Assembly (NCBI GenBank): GCA_944376225.1
Contig: CALWBZ010000100.1
Span: forward strand, 1 to 54,862
Direction of reading: 5' to 3'
Length of the DNA: 54,862 nucleotides
From: an uncultured Clostridia bacterium
Lineage (GTDB): Bacteria; Bacillota; Clostridia; Lachnospirales; Bianqueaceae
Made by a program: the position numbers and the translations under genes. The notes below the pieces were generated by a model, which was given only the letters and a program-made list of their open reading frames with translations, was not told the DNA's origin and did no database searches. Shown one piece after another: positions 1 through 8,818 of the stretch. How positions within the stretch are numbered: the stretch's first letter is position 1; each line of letters opens with the position of its first letter.

Positions 1-158
1 AGAAAAGCCCGTAAACTTTTGAAAAAATCGTGAGATTCCGAAATTGGCCGGATCTCCCTTGCAAATCCGTCCCTTACCAAAAACAACAATATTCCATATA
101 TCATTCCCGTCCCGACGCCCCATTGGGCCTTTTTTTATACCCATTTTCCAGGCCCCAG
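1..158. other. Non-coding stretch at window start
   Basis: No reading frame here has a convincing ribosome site or recognisable protein. The open frame from about 44 runs into the tandem repeats by chance. The stretch may be the 3' flank of a gene outside the window. Nothing else is seen. Confidence 0.5.
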
Positions 159-464
159 GTTACGCTATCGACGGCGAAATCCCCGGGGCCCCGAAAAAAA
201 GCGTAACCCGTTACGCTAACGACGGCGAAATCCCCGGGCCCCGAAAAAAAGCGTAACCGCGTTACGCTATCGACGGCGAAATCCCGGGGCCCCGAAAAAG
301 AGCGTAACCGCGTTACGCTAACGACGGCGAAATCCCGGAGCCCCGAAAAAGAGCGTAACCGCGTTACGCTATCGACGGCGAAATCCCGGAGCCCCGGAAA
401 AGAGCGTAACCGCGTTACGCTATCGACGGCGAAATCCCGGGGCCCCGAAAAAAAGCGTAACCGC
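159..464. repeat. Six tandem 51-bp repeats with inverted-repeat arms
   Basis: Units begin at 159, 210, 261, 312, 363 and 414, each exactly 51 bp. Each opens with GTTACGCT and closes with AGCGTAAC, so a unit can fold into a hairpin. Neighbouring units also form a near-palindrome across their junction, AGCGTAACCGCGTTACGCT in the later copies. A GC-rich core around GGGGCCCC and a short A-run lie inside. Variation is slight: ATCG or AACG after the first arm, GGGG or GGAG in the core. There are no unique spacers, so this is not CRISPR. Function is unknown; it lies just upstream of the uvrC promoter. Confidence 0.9.
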
Positions 465-493
465 GAGCCTCGGTTAAAAAGATACGGGAGTTC

Positions 494-532
494 TTGCCTA
501 TGCCGATCGGTTTATGGTACAATAGGCGCAGC
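494..532 (+). promoter_or_regulatory. Promoter upstream of uvrC
   Basis: A -35-like TTGCCT at 494-499 is followed after 18 bp by TACAAT at 518-523, preceded by TG-rich sequence. The 19-mer ATGGTACAATAGGCGCAGC (514-532) recurs exactly at 29151-29169 and with one change at 29256-29274. Assigned by motif only. About 100 nt of leader would precede uvrC. Confidence 0.6.
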
Positions 533-628
533 GAGGCGGAATTCTTGGAGAAACGCCTGGCATATCATATAGATAGCACGCCGCGGCGTGAGACTGGATT
601 TTGGATCGATTAGGAAAAGAGGCAGAGT

Positions 629-2515
629 ATGTTTGATATTAAAGAGGAATTGAAGAAACTTCCCCATCAGCCCGGCGTATATATCATGAAAGACGGGGAT
701 ATGATCTTATATGTGGGAAAGGCGGTGGATCTCCATAATCGGGTACGGCAGTATTTTCAGAGCAGCAGGGGGAAGTCGCCGAAGATACTGAAGATGATCA
801 GCCGAATTCAAGAATTCGAGTACATTGTTACGTCGACGGAGACGGAGGCGTTGGTACTGGAGAACAATCTGATCAAGCTGCACCGTCCCCCGTATAATAC
901 GATGCTGAAAGATGATAAGCAATACCCTTATATCAAGGCCACGGTACAGGAAGCCTTTCCCAGGATCTTCAGTACCCGCAGTATGAAAAGGGACGGAGCC
1001 AAGTATTTTGGTCCCTATACCAATGTGGGCGCCGTAAGGGAGACGCTGGAGCTGATGACTTCGATTTTCCGGCTTAGAAGCTGTCATCGCAATCTTCCCA
1101 AAGATATAGGAAAGGAACGGCCCTGTCTGAATTATCATATTCACCGTTGTATGGGGCCCTGTACGGGGAAGGTTTCTCAGGAAGAATATGACCGGGTCTT
1201 TCAAAAGGCGTTAGCCTTTTTGGAGGGCAAATATAAAGAAATTCAGCAGGATTTGGAACGCAATATGCGCGAGGCGGCGGAGGCCATGGATTTCGAGCGG
1301 GCGGCCGTACTGCGGGATCAGATCCAGAGCATCAAGGCGCTGATGGACCGACAGATCATGGAGGACGCGGGATCCGAGGAAGACCGGGATGTGGTCGCTT
1401 ACGCGGTCTATGAGGGGCGCGCCCTCGTACAGGCATTCTTTATTCGCAAGGGAAAGCTTATCGGCAGGGAGCACTTTTTCATGCAGACCGGGACGGAGGA
1501 AAACGGGGCGGAACTGATCCGGGCCTTTATCGGGCAGTTCTATTCGGGAACGCCTTATATTCCCAGGGAGATCTTGGTTATGGCGGAGCCGGAAGATCGG
1601 GAAGCCTTAGAGAACTGGCTCGGGGAAAAGGCCGGGCATCGGGTTTATATCCGCGTGCCCCAAAGGGGAGAGAAATGGAATCTGTTGGAGCTCGCCAGAA
1701 AGAACGCGCAGCTGACGCTGAATCAGTTTGGAGAGCGGATGCGTCAGGAAGAACGCAGGACCCAGGGCGCCATGCGGGAACTGGCGGAACTATTGGGCAT
1801 CGAGGACGAGGAGATGCCGCCCAGCCGCATCGAAGCCTACGACATTTCCAATACCTTTGGGTTCTTATCCGTGGGTTCCATGGTGGTATTCGAGAACGGG
1901 CGGCCCCTTAAGAACGATTACCGGAAATTTCGGATCCAGACGGTATACGGGGCCAATGATTATGCCAGCATGCAGGAGGTGCTGCGCCGCCGTTTCGCCC
2001 ATGCCTTTAGAGAGCTCAAAGAGCGGCAGGAGACGGGCAAGGACATCGCCCTCGGTAAGTTTACCCATCTGCCGGATCTCATTCTCATGGACGGCGGCAA
2101 GGGACAGGTGCATATAGCGGAAGAGGTATTAAGGGAATTTGGATTGGAGATTCCCGTGGCGGGCATGGTGAAAGACGATCGGCACCGGACTCGCGGCCTC
2201 TATTTTCATGACCGTGAGGTCAACCTTTCGGGCCACGACGAGGTCTTTCATCTGGTAACCCGGATCCAGGACGAGGCTCACCGGTTCGCCATCACCTATC
2301 ATAAGAAACTGCGTGCGGAGGATCAGATCCAGTCGATCTTAGAGCAGATTCCCGGCATCGGACCGGCGAGACGAAAGGCGCTGATTTCAGCCTTTGGTTC
2401 CGTGGAATCCATTAAGGATAAGGAAGAGGCGGAGCTTGCCGGCGTAGCGGGGATGAACGCGGCGAGCGCCCGGGCGGTGTATGAATTTTTTCATCAGGAT
2501 ACGCAAGACGCTTGA
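629..2515 (+). CDS. uvrC: Excinuclease ABC subunit C
   Basis: UvrC makes the incisions on both sides of a lesion in nucleotide excision repair after UvrAB loading. The 628-residue product has the usual family length. It has an N-terminal GIY-YIG nuclease (PGVYIMKDGDMILYVGKA at about 15-32), a UVR motif near 210-235 for UvrB contact, a central RNase H-like endonuclease region with YDISN and MDGGKGQ motifs, and tandem helix-hairpin-helix motifs at the C-terminus (IPGIGPARRKAL). The ATG at 629 follows AGGCAGAG. It is probably read from the promoter at 494-523. It is followed after 63 bp by plsC, which may have its own promoter. Assignment is secure. Confidence 0.97.
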   Translation: MFDIKEELKKLPHQPGVYIMKDGDMILYVGKAVDLHNRVRQYFQSSRGKSPKILKMISRIQEFEYIVTSTETEALVLENNLIKLHRPPYNTMLKDDKQYPYIKATVQEAFPRIFSTRSMKRDGAKYFGPYTNVGAVRETLELMTSIFRLRSCHRNLPKDIGKERPCLNYHIHRCMGPCTGKVSQEEYDRVFQKALAFLEGKYKEIQQDLERNMREAAEAMDFERAAVLRDQIQSIKALMDRQIMEDAGSEEDRDVVAYAVYEGRALVQAFFIRKGKLIGREHFFMQTGTEENGAELIRAFIGQFYSGTPYIPREILVMAEPEDREALENWLGEKAGHRVYIRVPQRGEKWNLLELARKNAQLTLNQFGERMRQEERRTQGAMRELAELLGIEDEEMPPSRIEAYDISNTFGFLSVGSMVVFENGRPLKNDYRKFRIQTVYGANDYASMQEVLRRRFAHAFRELKERQETGKDIALGKFTHLPDLILMDGGKGQVHIAEEVLREFGLEIPVAGMVKDDRHRTRGLYFHDREVNLSGHDEVFHLVTRIQDEAHRFAITYHKKLRAEDQIQSILEQIPGIGPARRKALISAFGSVESIKDKEEAELAGVAGMNAASARAVYEFFHQDTQDA

Positions 2516-2540
2516 TTTTATCGGTTAAATAGTGTAAGAT
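2512..2540 (+). promoter_or_regulatory. Possible promoter for plsC
   Basis: TTGATT at 2512-2517 overlaps the uvrC stop and is followed after 17 bp by TAAGAT at 2535-2540. The match is moderate. Confidence 0.35.
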
Positions 2541-2578
2541 GAAAGAAACGCATAAGAAGATTCACGAAGGAGGCCGCT

Positions 2579-3295
2579 ATGTTACGAGCGTTGAGTGTTT
2601 TTCTTCATTTGGCCTGGGAGCTTGTCTGCAATCGCCGCAAAGCGAAACGGTACGCGCAGATGCCGGTTCCCCAGCGCTGGAATGAAAGCCTGCTCATTTT
2701 GCAGAAACTGGTGAAGAATTTGATGAACCATACGGGAGCCAGGGTCGTTTATCACGGGCTGGAGAATATTCCGGAGGATCGGACCGTTTTCTTCATCGCC
2801 AATCATCAGAGTTACTTTGATATTCCTATCCTGCTGGACGTGATGGATCGGGGAACGGCCTTTGTGGCTAAGGAGTCCTTGGGCAAGATCCCCATGCTGC
2901 GCCAGTGGATGGAGAATTTGGGGTGTTTGTTCATCGATCGGGACGACATTAAGCAGTCCGTGCGGGTGATCCGTGAAGCCGCGGAGCAGATGGAGCAGGG
3001 GCTCAATATGGTCATCTTCCCGGAGGGGACCCGCAGCAGGGGTGAGCAGACCCATGAGTTTAAGCGCGGCAGCGTGAAACCCGCCTTCTTGGCTAAGGTG
3101 CCGGTGGTGCCCGTCTGCATCGACGGCGCGTACAAGATCTTCGAAGGGAATAAAGGCTTCCGGGTCAAGCCGGCGGAGGTGCATGTGTATATCGGAGAGC
3201 CGATCGAGACAAAGGACATGAGCAAGACGGAGCAGAGAGAGTTTTCGGGACAGATGGAAGAGTTGATCTTCCGGCAAAAAGAGATTATCAAGTAA
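2579..3295 (+). CDS. plsC: 1-acyl-sn-glycerol-3-phosphate acyltransferase (PlsC family)
   Basis: This enzyme adds the second acyl chain to lysophosphatidate, giving phosphatidic acid at the inner membrane face. The 238-residue protein carries the family's HX4D catalytic motif as NHQSYFD (His76, Asp81) and the substrate-binding FPEGTRS motif near residue 147. A hydrophobic N-terminal segment probably attaches it to the membrane. AAGGAGG lies a few bases before the ATG. The next gene starts 17 bp after the stop, suggesting co-transcription. The PlsC superfamily is clear; the exact acyl substrate is inferred from the family. Confidence 0.92.
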   Translation: MLRALSVFLHLAWELVCNRRKAKRYAQMPVPQRWNESLLILQKLVKNLMNHTGARVVYHGLENIPEDRTVFFIANHQSYFDIPILLDVMDRGTAFVAKESLGKIPMLRQWMENLGCLFIDRDDIKQSVRVIREAAEQMEQGLNMVIFPEGTRSRGEQTHEFKRGSVKPAFLAKVPVVPVCIDGAYKIFEGNKGFRVKPAEVHVYIGEPIETKDMSKTEQREFSGQMEELIFRQKEIIK

Positions 3296-3312
3296 GAGAG
3301 GATGAATTTGAC

Positions 3313-4668
3313 TTGGATCAATTGCCCTCACAAATAGGGGTGCAGCTCCTTCTTCTGCTTATTTTCGCCCTGATGGCCGGAGCGGAGGCCGCGTTAGGGG
3401 CGGTGGATAAGACGGAGCTGGAGCAGGAAAAAGAGAAGGGAAAAATGACCGCCAGGATCGTGGAAAGATGGTGGAAACATTACCACAGGACGCTTCATGC
3501 CCTGCGGTTGGGGCAGGTGATCAGCCTGTCCTTGGGGGCCCTGCTGCTGGCTTTTTACGAAGGGCCCTTCCTGTCTCAATGGATGATAGAGAGAAACATG
3601 CCGGCGGGAGCGGCGCACTTTTTGAGCATCCTGATGCTGCTTGCGCTGTTGGTTTTGGAGTTCGGATGGTTGGGGTGGCTTTTGGCCCGGCGCTGGGCCA
3701 TGCATAACGAGTGGCGTTTCCTGCGGCTTACCGCGGTGGTCGTCAACGTCCTTCATTGGATCTGTCTGCCCTTTTCCTTCCTGCTTTCCGCCGCGGCGGA
3801 CGGCATTTTGCATCTGTGCGGCATTCGGGAGGTGGAGAAGGCGGAGGATGTGACCGAGGACGAGATCAGGGCCATGGTGGATCTGGGGTCGGAGAACGGA
3901 TCCATCGATCCACAGGAACGCGCGGTGATCACAAACGTCCTGGAGCTGGAAAATAAAACGGCGGAAGAAGCCATGACCCATCGGACCGATATGCAGGTGC
4001 TGTGGATGGATGATTCCATCGAAGAGTGGCTGGAGCAGATCGAACAGGCGAGTCATACCAGGCTGCCCGTATGCGGCAAGGATGTGGACGACGTGGTGGG
4101 GACGCTGTTCGTAAAGGATTTTTATATAGCCCTGCGTCGGGGCGCCAGGAGTGTGGAAGAGATTCGCCCTTATTTGAAGGAACCCTATTACGTGCCGGAA
4201 TCCGTGAAGATCGATACGCTGCTTCGGGACATGCAGATTTCCCGGCATCATTTTGCCATCGTCATCGATGAGTACGGCGGCGTAAGCGGCATCCTGACGA
4301 TCCATGACTTATTGGAGAAGCTGGTGGGAGAGATCGGGGACGGATGGAGCGAGAACGAGAAGCCGGAACCGAATATTATCCCCTTGGATGAGCAAACCTG
4401 GAGAATTCAAGGAACCACGCCTTTAGAGGACGTGGAAAAAATCCTGGAAATGGAACTGCCGGACGAGGATTACGATACCCTTGGCGGGATGATCTTCGAT
4501 GCCCTGGGAGGCATCCCGGACGACGGAAAAGACCTTGGCCCTTATACGGTGTCGGGGCTGGAGGTATATATTGAAAGAATACAGTCCCATCGCATCGAAT
4601 GGGCGAAGGTGCGAAAGCCGAATCCGCCGGCGAAGGAAACGGATGAAACGGGTCAGGAAGCATCCTGA
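3313..4668 (+). CDS. CNNM/CBS-domain (hemolysin/CorC family) membrane protein
   Basis: This is a 451-residue protein with the standard layout of the hemolysin C/CorC family: an N-terminal CNNM (DUF21) transmembrane domain to about 175, two CBS repeats at about 200-315 containing IDEYGGVSGILTIHDLLE, and a C-terminal CorC_HlyC domain. Family members are linked to Mg2+ or other divalent-cation extrusion. The start is TTG at 3313, set by AGAGAGGA upstream and by the first transmembrane helix. The ATG at 3302 is out of frame. Substrate cannot be told from sequence, and 'hemolysin' is a historical name. Confidence 0.9.
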   Translation: MDQLPSQIGVQLLLLLIFALMAGAEAALGAVDKTELEQEKEKGKMTARIVERWWKHYHRTLHALRLGQVISLSLGALLLAFYEGPFLSQWMIERNMPAGAAHFLSILMLLALLVLEFGWLGWLLARRWAMHNEWRFLRLTAVVVNVLHWICLPFSFLLSAAADGILHLCGIREVEKAEDVTEDEIRAMVDLGSENGSIDPQERAVITNVLELENKTAEEAMTHRTDMQVLWMDDSIEEWLEQIEQASHTRLPVCGKDVDDVVGTLFVKDFYIALRRGARSVEEIRPYLKEPYYVPESVKIDTLLRDMQISRHHFAIVIDEYGGVSGILTIHDLLEKLVGEIGDGWSENEKPEPNIIPLDEQTWRIQGTTPLEDVEKILEMELPDEDYDTLGGMIFDALGGIPDDGKDLGPYTVSGLEVYIERIQSHRIEWAKVRKPNPPAKETDETGQEAS

Positions 4669-4710
4669 CCTCTTGTTTTTATGGAATTTTCGCGGATGAG
4701 GATCCTTTTC

Positions 4711-4739
4711 TTGACAGATAATGAAATATAGGGTAGAAT
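4711..4739 (+). promoter_or_regulatory. Sigma-A-type promoter for the GH18 gene
   Basis: TTGACA at 4711-4716, a 17-bp spacer and TAGAAT at 4734-4739. The transcript leader contains a perfect small hairpin, ATCATCT-CACA-AGATGAT, at 4767-4784, just before the ribosome site. Confidence 0.75.
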
Positions 4740-4803
4740 AAACCTGTTGTGACCCATTAGGAGAAAATCATCTCACAAGATGATGACAAGCTAGGAGATA
4801 GAC

Positions 4804-6714
4804 ATGGATAAGAAGAATGTTTGGATCGCCGGCGGGATCATCCTGGTGCTGTTTGTGTTTATTGTGATTTTTGGCATCAACGAGATCCGAGGCATTGTGG
4901 ATATGGTATTTGTAGGGACGGAGACGGTCCTGCCCGAGACGGAAGACAGTGAAGGCGTGATCGTCCTGTCCGCCGAGGGTTATTCTACGGATAATGAGGA
5001 TTTTAAGATGCTCGGCGGAAAACTGTATGTTTCCCTGGATTATGTGAACGAGCACTACGCCGCTGACAGGTTCTTCCTGGATCTGGCTACGGATACGGTC
5101 ATCTATACCGATTCCACCCGGATCAGAAACTGCGGCATCGGCCAGAGCTACGATCTGACGGGGAACGGAAACGTCGGGGGGAGCGCCACCTTTCTTTTTG
5201 TCGAGGCTCCCGAGCCGGAGGAAAGTGAGGAGGACAGCGCCAGCGTGCTGACGCCCATTGACGAGTCTTCCTCCGAGGATTCTTCCCAGGAAGAACCGGT
5301 AGAAGAGCCGCTGCCGGAGGGAACCGCCTATATCCTGGCGGATCAGGTGAGCGATCTTTATGGCGTAAACTTCCGCTTCTCCCCGCAGAACAGGGTCTTG
5401 ATTCTTCAAAGTGAGATGACAAGATCGGTTACGGTGCAGGATCCGGGGTATACGGTGTATCTGAAGGCCCATCCGGAAGAAGGATCCCCCCTTATGACGG
5501 TCTTCGGCAAGACCGACGGCTATCAGGTATATCGGGAGCTGGCTGCGGGAGAGACCCTGTATGTGTACGGGGAAGACGGAGATTATTACCGCGTGGCGGA
5601 TACCGACGGCATACTGGGCTATGTGGCCAAGGAGGCCGTGGGAGAGGTGCAGTATGAAGAAGCGCCGACGGTGACGCTGGACAGCTATGAAATGCCGGAA
5701 GAACTTCAGCTGGATGAAAGGATCTCGGTGATCTGGGATTATTATTCCGCCGGCTACGGATATTTCGACGATTCGGTGGTAGAAAACTATGCCGGAACGG
5801 AAGACGCCCTTACGGTTCTGGCGCCCATCTGGCTGCACGTATGGGAAGATGAGGAAGGCAATCCCACCATCCAAAATTCCATCAATCAGGAATACATCAA
5901 TTGGGCCCATCAGCAGGGTTACAAAGTATGGGTCACCTTGGAAAACGTGGACAATACCTTTGAAGATATCGACGAGAAGCTGTTCGAACTGCTTTCCCAT
6001 ACGGAGAGCCGTCAAGCGCTGGTGCAGCAGATTCTTCAGTGGTACCAGGAATACGGGTTCGACGGCCTGAATGTCGACTTGGAAGATCTGGAAGACGAGA
6101 TCGGGCCTTATTTCGCGCAGTTCATGAGGGAACTCTCCGCCGTTTTGCGGCCCGCGGGCTGTATGCTGTCCGTGGATCTGGGCGTTCCTTCGGAGTGGAC
6201 TTCTCATTATGATCGAGAAACCATGGGAAGGGTCTGCGACTATGTGTGCCTGATGGCTTACGACGAGCATTACGCGGGAGACACCACCGCGGGAAGCGTG
6301 GCTTCCTATCCCTGGGTGCTCAGCGGTGTGCAGAACTCTTTGACGGAGGGAATCGCCGCGGACAAGCTGGTTCTGTGTATGCCTCTGTATACCCGTTTCT
6401 GGACCTTGGACAGCAGCGGCGAGGTTATGACGGATCGGACGGACACGGTGGACATGCAGATGGCTTGGGATACGGTCACCGAAAACTGGGGCGTCACGCC
6501 GGAATGGGACAGCAGCACGGAGCAGTATTTCGCGGAGCTGGTGTACGGAGACGGCAGCCGTATCCAGGTATGGCTGGAGGATGTGCAGTCCATGCAAAGA
6601 CGAATCGATCTGGCGGTCGAACAAAATCTGGGCGGCGTCGCCATGTGGTATAAAGGCTGGGAGACACAGGAGGTACTAGATGCGGTAGCCTCTTATCTCG
6701 ACGGCGGAAATTAA
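4804..6714 (+). CDS. Membrane-anchored GH18 hydrolase with SH3-like domain (YaaH/SleL-like)
   Basis: A 636-residue protein with one N-terminal membrane anchor (about 7-27). An extracellular region resembles the copper-amine-oxidase N-terminal stalk (about 50-100), followed by an acidic Ser/Glu-rich linker, a bacterial SH3-like domain (about 215-285) and a C-terminal GH18 barrel. The GH18 motif is DGLNVDLE at 420-427 with Glu427 as predicted acid; the Asn is usual in the spore-germination branch of GH18. The expected role is cleaving N-acetylglucosamine-containing wall or cortex glycan outside the membrane. A sigma-A-like promoter precedes it. Whether it acts on vegetative wall or spore cortex is undecided. 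Confidence 0.85.
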   Translation: MDKKNVWIAGGIILVLFVFIVIFGINEIRGIVDMVFVGTETVLPETEDSEGVIVLSAEGYSTDNEDFKMLGGKLYVSLDYVNEHYAADRFFLDLATDTVIYTDSTRIRNCGIGQSYDLTGNGNVGGSATFLFVEAPEPEESEEDSASVLTPIDESSSEDSSQEEPVEEPLPEGTAYILADQVSDLYGVNFRFSPQNRVLILQSEMTRSVTVQDPGYTVYLKAHPEEGSPLMTVFGKTDGYQVYRELAAGETLYVYGEDGDYYRVADTDGILGYVAKEAVGEVQYEEAPTVTLDSYEMPEELQLDERISVIWDYYSAGYGYFDDSVVENYAGTEDALTVLAPIWLHVWEDEEGNPTIQNSINQEYINWAHQQGYKVWVTLENVDNTFEDIDEKLFELLSHTESRQALVQQILQWYQEYGFDGLNVDLEDLEDEIGPYFAQFMRELSAVLRPAGCMLSVDLGVPSEWTSHYDRETMGRVCDYVCLMAYDEHYAGDTTAGSVASYPWVLSGVQNSLTEGIAADKLVLCMPLYTRFWTLDSSGEVMTDRTDTVDMQMAWDTVTENWGVTPEWDSSTEQYFAELVYGDGSRIQVWLEDVQSMQRRIDLAVEQNLGGVAMWYKGWETQEVLDAVASYLDGGN

Positions 6715-6720
6715 GGAAGG

Positions 6721-6742
6721 ACCGGGCCCCTATGGGCCCGGT
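6721..6742 (+). other. GC-rich hairpin between GH18 gene and hflX
   Basis: ACCGGGCCC and GGGCCCGGT form a 9-bp stem with a CTAT loop, 6 bp after the GH18 stop. No T-run follows, so it is at best a weak terminator or an mRNA-stabilising or processing hairpin. Confidence 0.6.
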
Positions 6743-6769
6743 CTTGCGGCATCAAGAAGGAGAAATAGT

Positions 6770-8065
6770 ATGGAAGAAAATAAGAAAGGACTCTATGAGA
6801 CGGGGGCAGTGTTGGAGAATTATATCCTGGCCGCCGTAGAAGAAGAGGGAGGGGAAATCAGCGCCGAGCAGTCCCTGGACGAATTGGCGGATCTCCTCCG
6901 GACGGCGGGGGGCGAGGAAGCGGGTCGTGTGATTCAGAAGCGAGAATCCCCCCATCCCAAGACCTATCTGGGCAGCGGAAAGGTAGAAGAAGTAAAGGCC
7001 ATGCTGGAGTCCCGAGGAGCCAGCGGCCTCATTACGGACGATGAACTTACGCCCGCCCAGCTTCGCAACCTGTCGGAGGCCCTCGGAAGCAAGGTGATCG
7101 ATCGGACGCTGCTGATTTTGGATATCTTTTCCCAGCGGGCATCCACCAAGGAGGGACAGACTCAGGTAGAACTCGCCCAGCTGAATTACCGTCTGACGCG
7201 CCTCGCGGGCCTGGGGACGGAACTGTCCCGGCAGGGCGGATCCGTGGGCGGAGGCAATCATTCCAGGGGAGCGGGAGAAACCAAGCTGGAACTGGACCGC
7301 CGCTATATCCGGCAGCGAATCGACGTGCTGAAACGCCAGCTAAAGGATCTGGAGAGTCAGCGGGAGGTGGCCCGCAGCCGTCGATTGAAGAATCAGATCC
7401 CGGTCATCGCCTTGGTGGGATATACGAACGCGGGCAAATCCACCTGGTTCAACCGCCTCACGGATTCGGCGGTCTTGGAAGAGGACAAACTCTTCGCCAC
7501 CCTGGAGACGACGACCCGCAAGGCGACGCTTCCCAGCGGACGGGAAGTTTTATTCACCGATACGGTGGGCTTCATTCATAAGCTGCCCCATCATTTGGTG
7601 GACGCCTTCCGGGCGACGCTGGAAGAAGTTCGTTACGCAGACGTGCTGCTGCATGTGGTGGACGCCTCGGACGAGAAGGCGAGCATGGAGATCAAGGTCA
7701 CCATGGAGGCCATGGAAGCGCTGGGCGCGGGAGACCGACCCGTGCTGCGGCTGATGAATAAGCAGGACTGCCTCAAGGAGATGCGCCGGGTGACGATCTT
7801 TCCCCAGGAAGGCTATACGCAGCTAAAGGTATCCGCCTTTCGGGAGGAAGACCGCCTTCAGGTGCTGGAGGCGCTGGACCGGATCTTGGAGGAACAGGAA
7901 GTCGAATATGAGGTCTGTATTCCCTATCCCCAGGGACGCCTGGTCAGCCTGCTGAGGCAGAACGGCAAGGTGCTGGGAGAGGAATACCGGGAGGAGGGCA
8001 CCTATTTGCGGGTGCGTACCCAGGAGCAGTACCGGAGCATGGTAAAGGAATATCTCCTGCCATAA
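6770..8065 (+). CDS. hflX: Ribosome-associated GTPase HflX
   Basis: HflX is a GTPase that splits stalled 70S ribosomes under stress. The 431-residue protein has the glycine-rich HflX N-terminal domain (GGSVGGGNHSRGAGE near 160-175), a coiled-coil linker and a G domain with Walker A GYTNAGKST (217-225), DTVGF switch II and the NKQD base motif. A C-terminal subdomain follows. The ATG comes after AAGAAGGAGA. It lies between two wall-hydrolase genes in a same-strand series with short gaps. Identification is firm. Confidence 0.95.
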   Translation: MEENKKGLYETGAVLENYILAAVEEEGGEISAEQSLDELADLLRTAGGEEAGRVIQKRESPHPKTYLGSGKVEEVKAMLESRGASGLITDDELTPAQLRNLSEALGSKVIDRTLLILDIFSQRASTKEGQTQVELAQLNYRLTRLAGLGTELSRQGGSVGGGNHSRGAGETKLELDRRYIRQRIDVLKRQLKDLESQREVARSRRLKNQIPVIALVGYTNAGKSTWFNRLTDSAVLEEDKLFATLETTTRKATLPSGREVLFTDTVGFIHKLPHHLVDAFRATLEEVRYADVLLHVVDASDEKASMEIKVTMEAMEALGAGDRPVLRLMNKQDCLKEMRRVTIFPQEGYTQLKVSAFREEDRLQVLEALDRILEEQEVEYEVCIPYPQGRLVSLLRQNGKVLGEEYREEGTYLRVRTQEQYRSMVKEYLLP

Positions 8066-8098
8066 AGACATAGACTGTCAAAAAAGGCGGAGCCGTAT

Positions 8099-8818
8099 AT
8101 GCGAAAAAAATTCCTATGGATCCTGGTGATCACTCTCCTGGGAGGAAGCTTCTTGGGATGGGGAATCCTGGCCGCCTCCGCAAACGGAGATCCGGCCGCG
8201 CTGCCCGTGGCGGGCAAGGTCGTTCTCATCGACCCGGGACACGGGGGAGCCGATCCCGGAAAAACCGGGAGTCAGGGAGAAGACGAGAAGATCATCAATC
8301 TGTCCGTTGCCCGGAAGCTCGCGGCCTATCTGGAAGCCGGCGGCGCTTTGGTTTATATGACCCGAACCGAGGATGAAACCCTGGGAGGGGGAACCAAAAA
8401 AGAGGACATGAAGCTCAGGGGAGAACAGATCCGGGAGCTTCAGCCCGACCTGTTCGTGAGCATCCATCAAAACAGTTATACGAACAGCCGCTATTGGGGC
8501 CCTCAGGTATTTTACTACGCGGATTCTGAGAAGAGCGAGGTCTTGGCCCGTAAAGTCCAAGAACAGCTTAACATCTTCACGGGAAGCGACAGGCAGCATA
8601 AGGCCAATACGGACTACTACGTGCTGAGGCAGGGACAGGAGCCGGGAATCTTGGTGGAATGCGGTTTTCTGACGAATCCGGAGGAAGAGAAACGCCTGAA
8701 CGATGAGACCTATCAGAAAAAGATCGCTTGGAGTATTTACTCGGGAATGAACGCATATCTAGAGGAGGAAAGAAATGGAGACACAATGGATTCACATGGA
8801 GAATCCCCAAGAGGCTGA
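8099..8818 (+). CDS. cwlD: N-acetylmuramoyl-L-alanine amidase, CwlD-like
   Basis: A zinc amidase (Amidase_3 fold) that removes peptide stems from peptidoglycan; CwlD makes the muramic-delta-lactam of spore cortex. The 239-residue protein has an N-terminal signal/anchor helix and zinc-binding DPGHGG (His48). SIHQNS supplies a second histidine and ILVECGFL the catalytic glutamate. Length and layout fit CwlD, and the genome has other spore genes, but general wall amidases share these motifs. Its last 44 bp overlap the next gene, tsaC, so the two are translationally linked. Confidence 0.8.
   Translation: MRKKFLWILVITLLGGSFLGWGILAASANGDPAALPVAGKVVLIDPGHGGADPGKTGSQGEDEKIINLSVARKLAAYLEAGGALVYMTRTEDETLGGGTKKEDMKLRGEQIRELQPDLFVSIHQNSYTNSRYWGPQVFYYADSEKSEVLARKVQEQLNIFTGSDRQHKANTDYYVLRQGQEPGILVECGFLTNPEEEKRLNDETYQKKIAWSIYSGMNAYLEEERNGDTMDSHGESPRG

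Noticed and set aside
44-256. Open frame running into the tandem repeats
   Set aside because: No ribosome site, low-complexity repeat-derived product, and the frame stops after two units because of small differences between repeats.
159-464. CRISPR array
   Set aside because: Units are contiguous and nearly identical throughout; there are no unique spacers and no cas genes.
6061-6084. Non-canonical GH18 active site
   Set aside because: DGLNVDLE differs from DGxDxDxE, but Asn at this place is normal for YaaH/SleL-type GH18 enzymes and the catalytic Glu is present.
4768-6624. Very long minus-strand frame opposite the GH18 gene
   Set aside because: It lies opposite a gene with clear domains, has histidine/arginine-rich antisense-type composition and no family match or ribosome site. 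Similar long antisense frames at 8577-9935, 17312-18697, 34630-36009 and 50027-51367 were dropped for the same reason.
6721-6742. Rho-independent terminator after the GH18 gene
   Set aside because: Strong stem but no T-run follows, so it is kept only as a hairpin.
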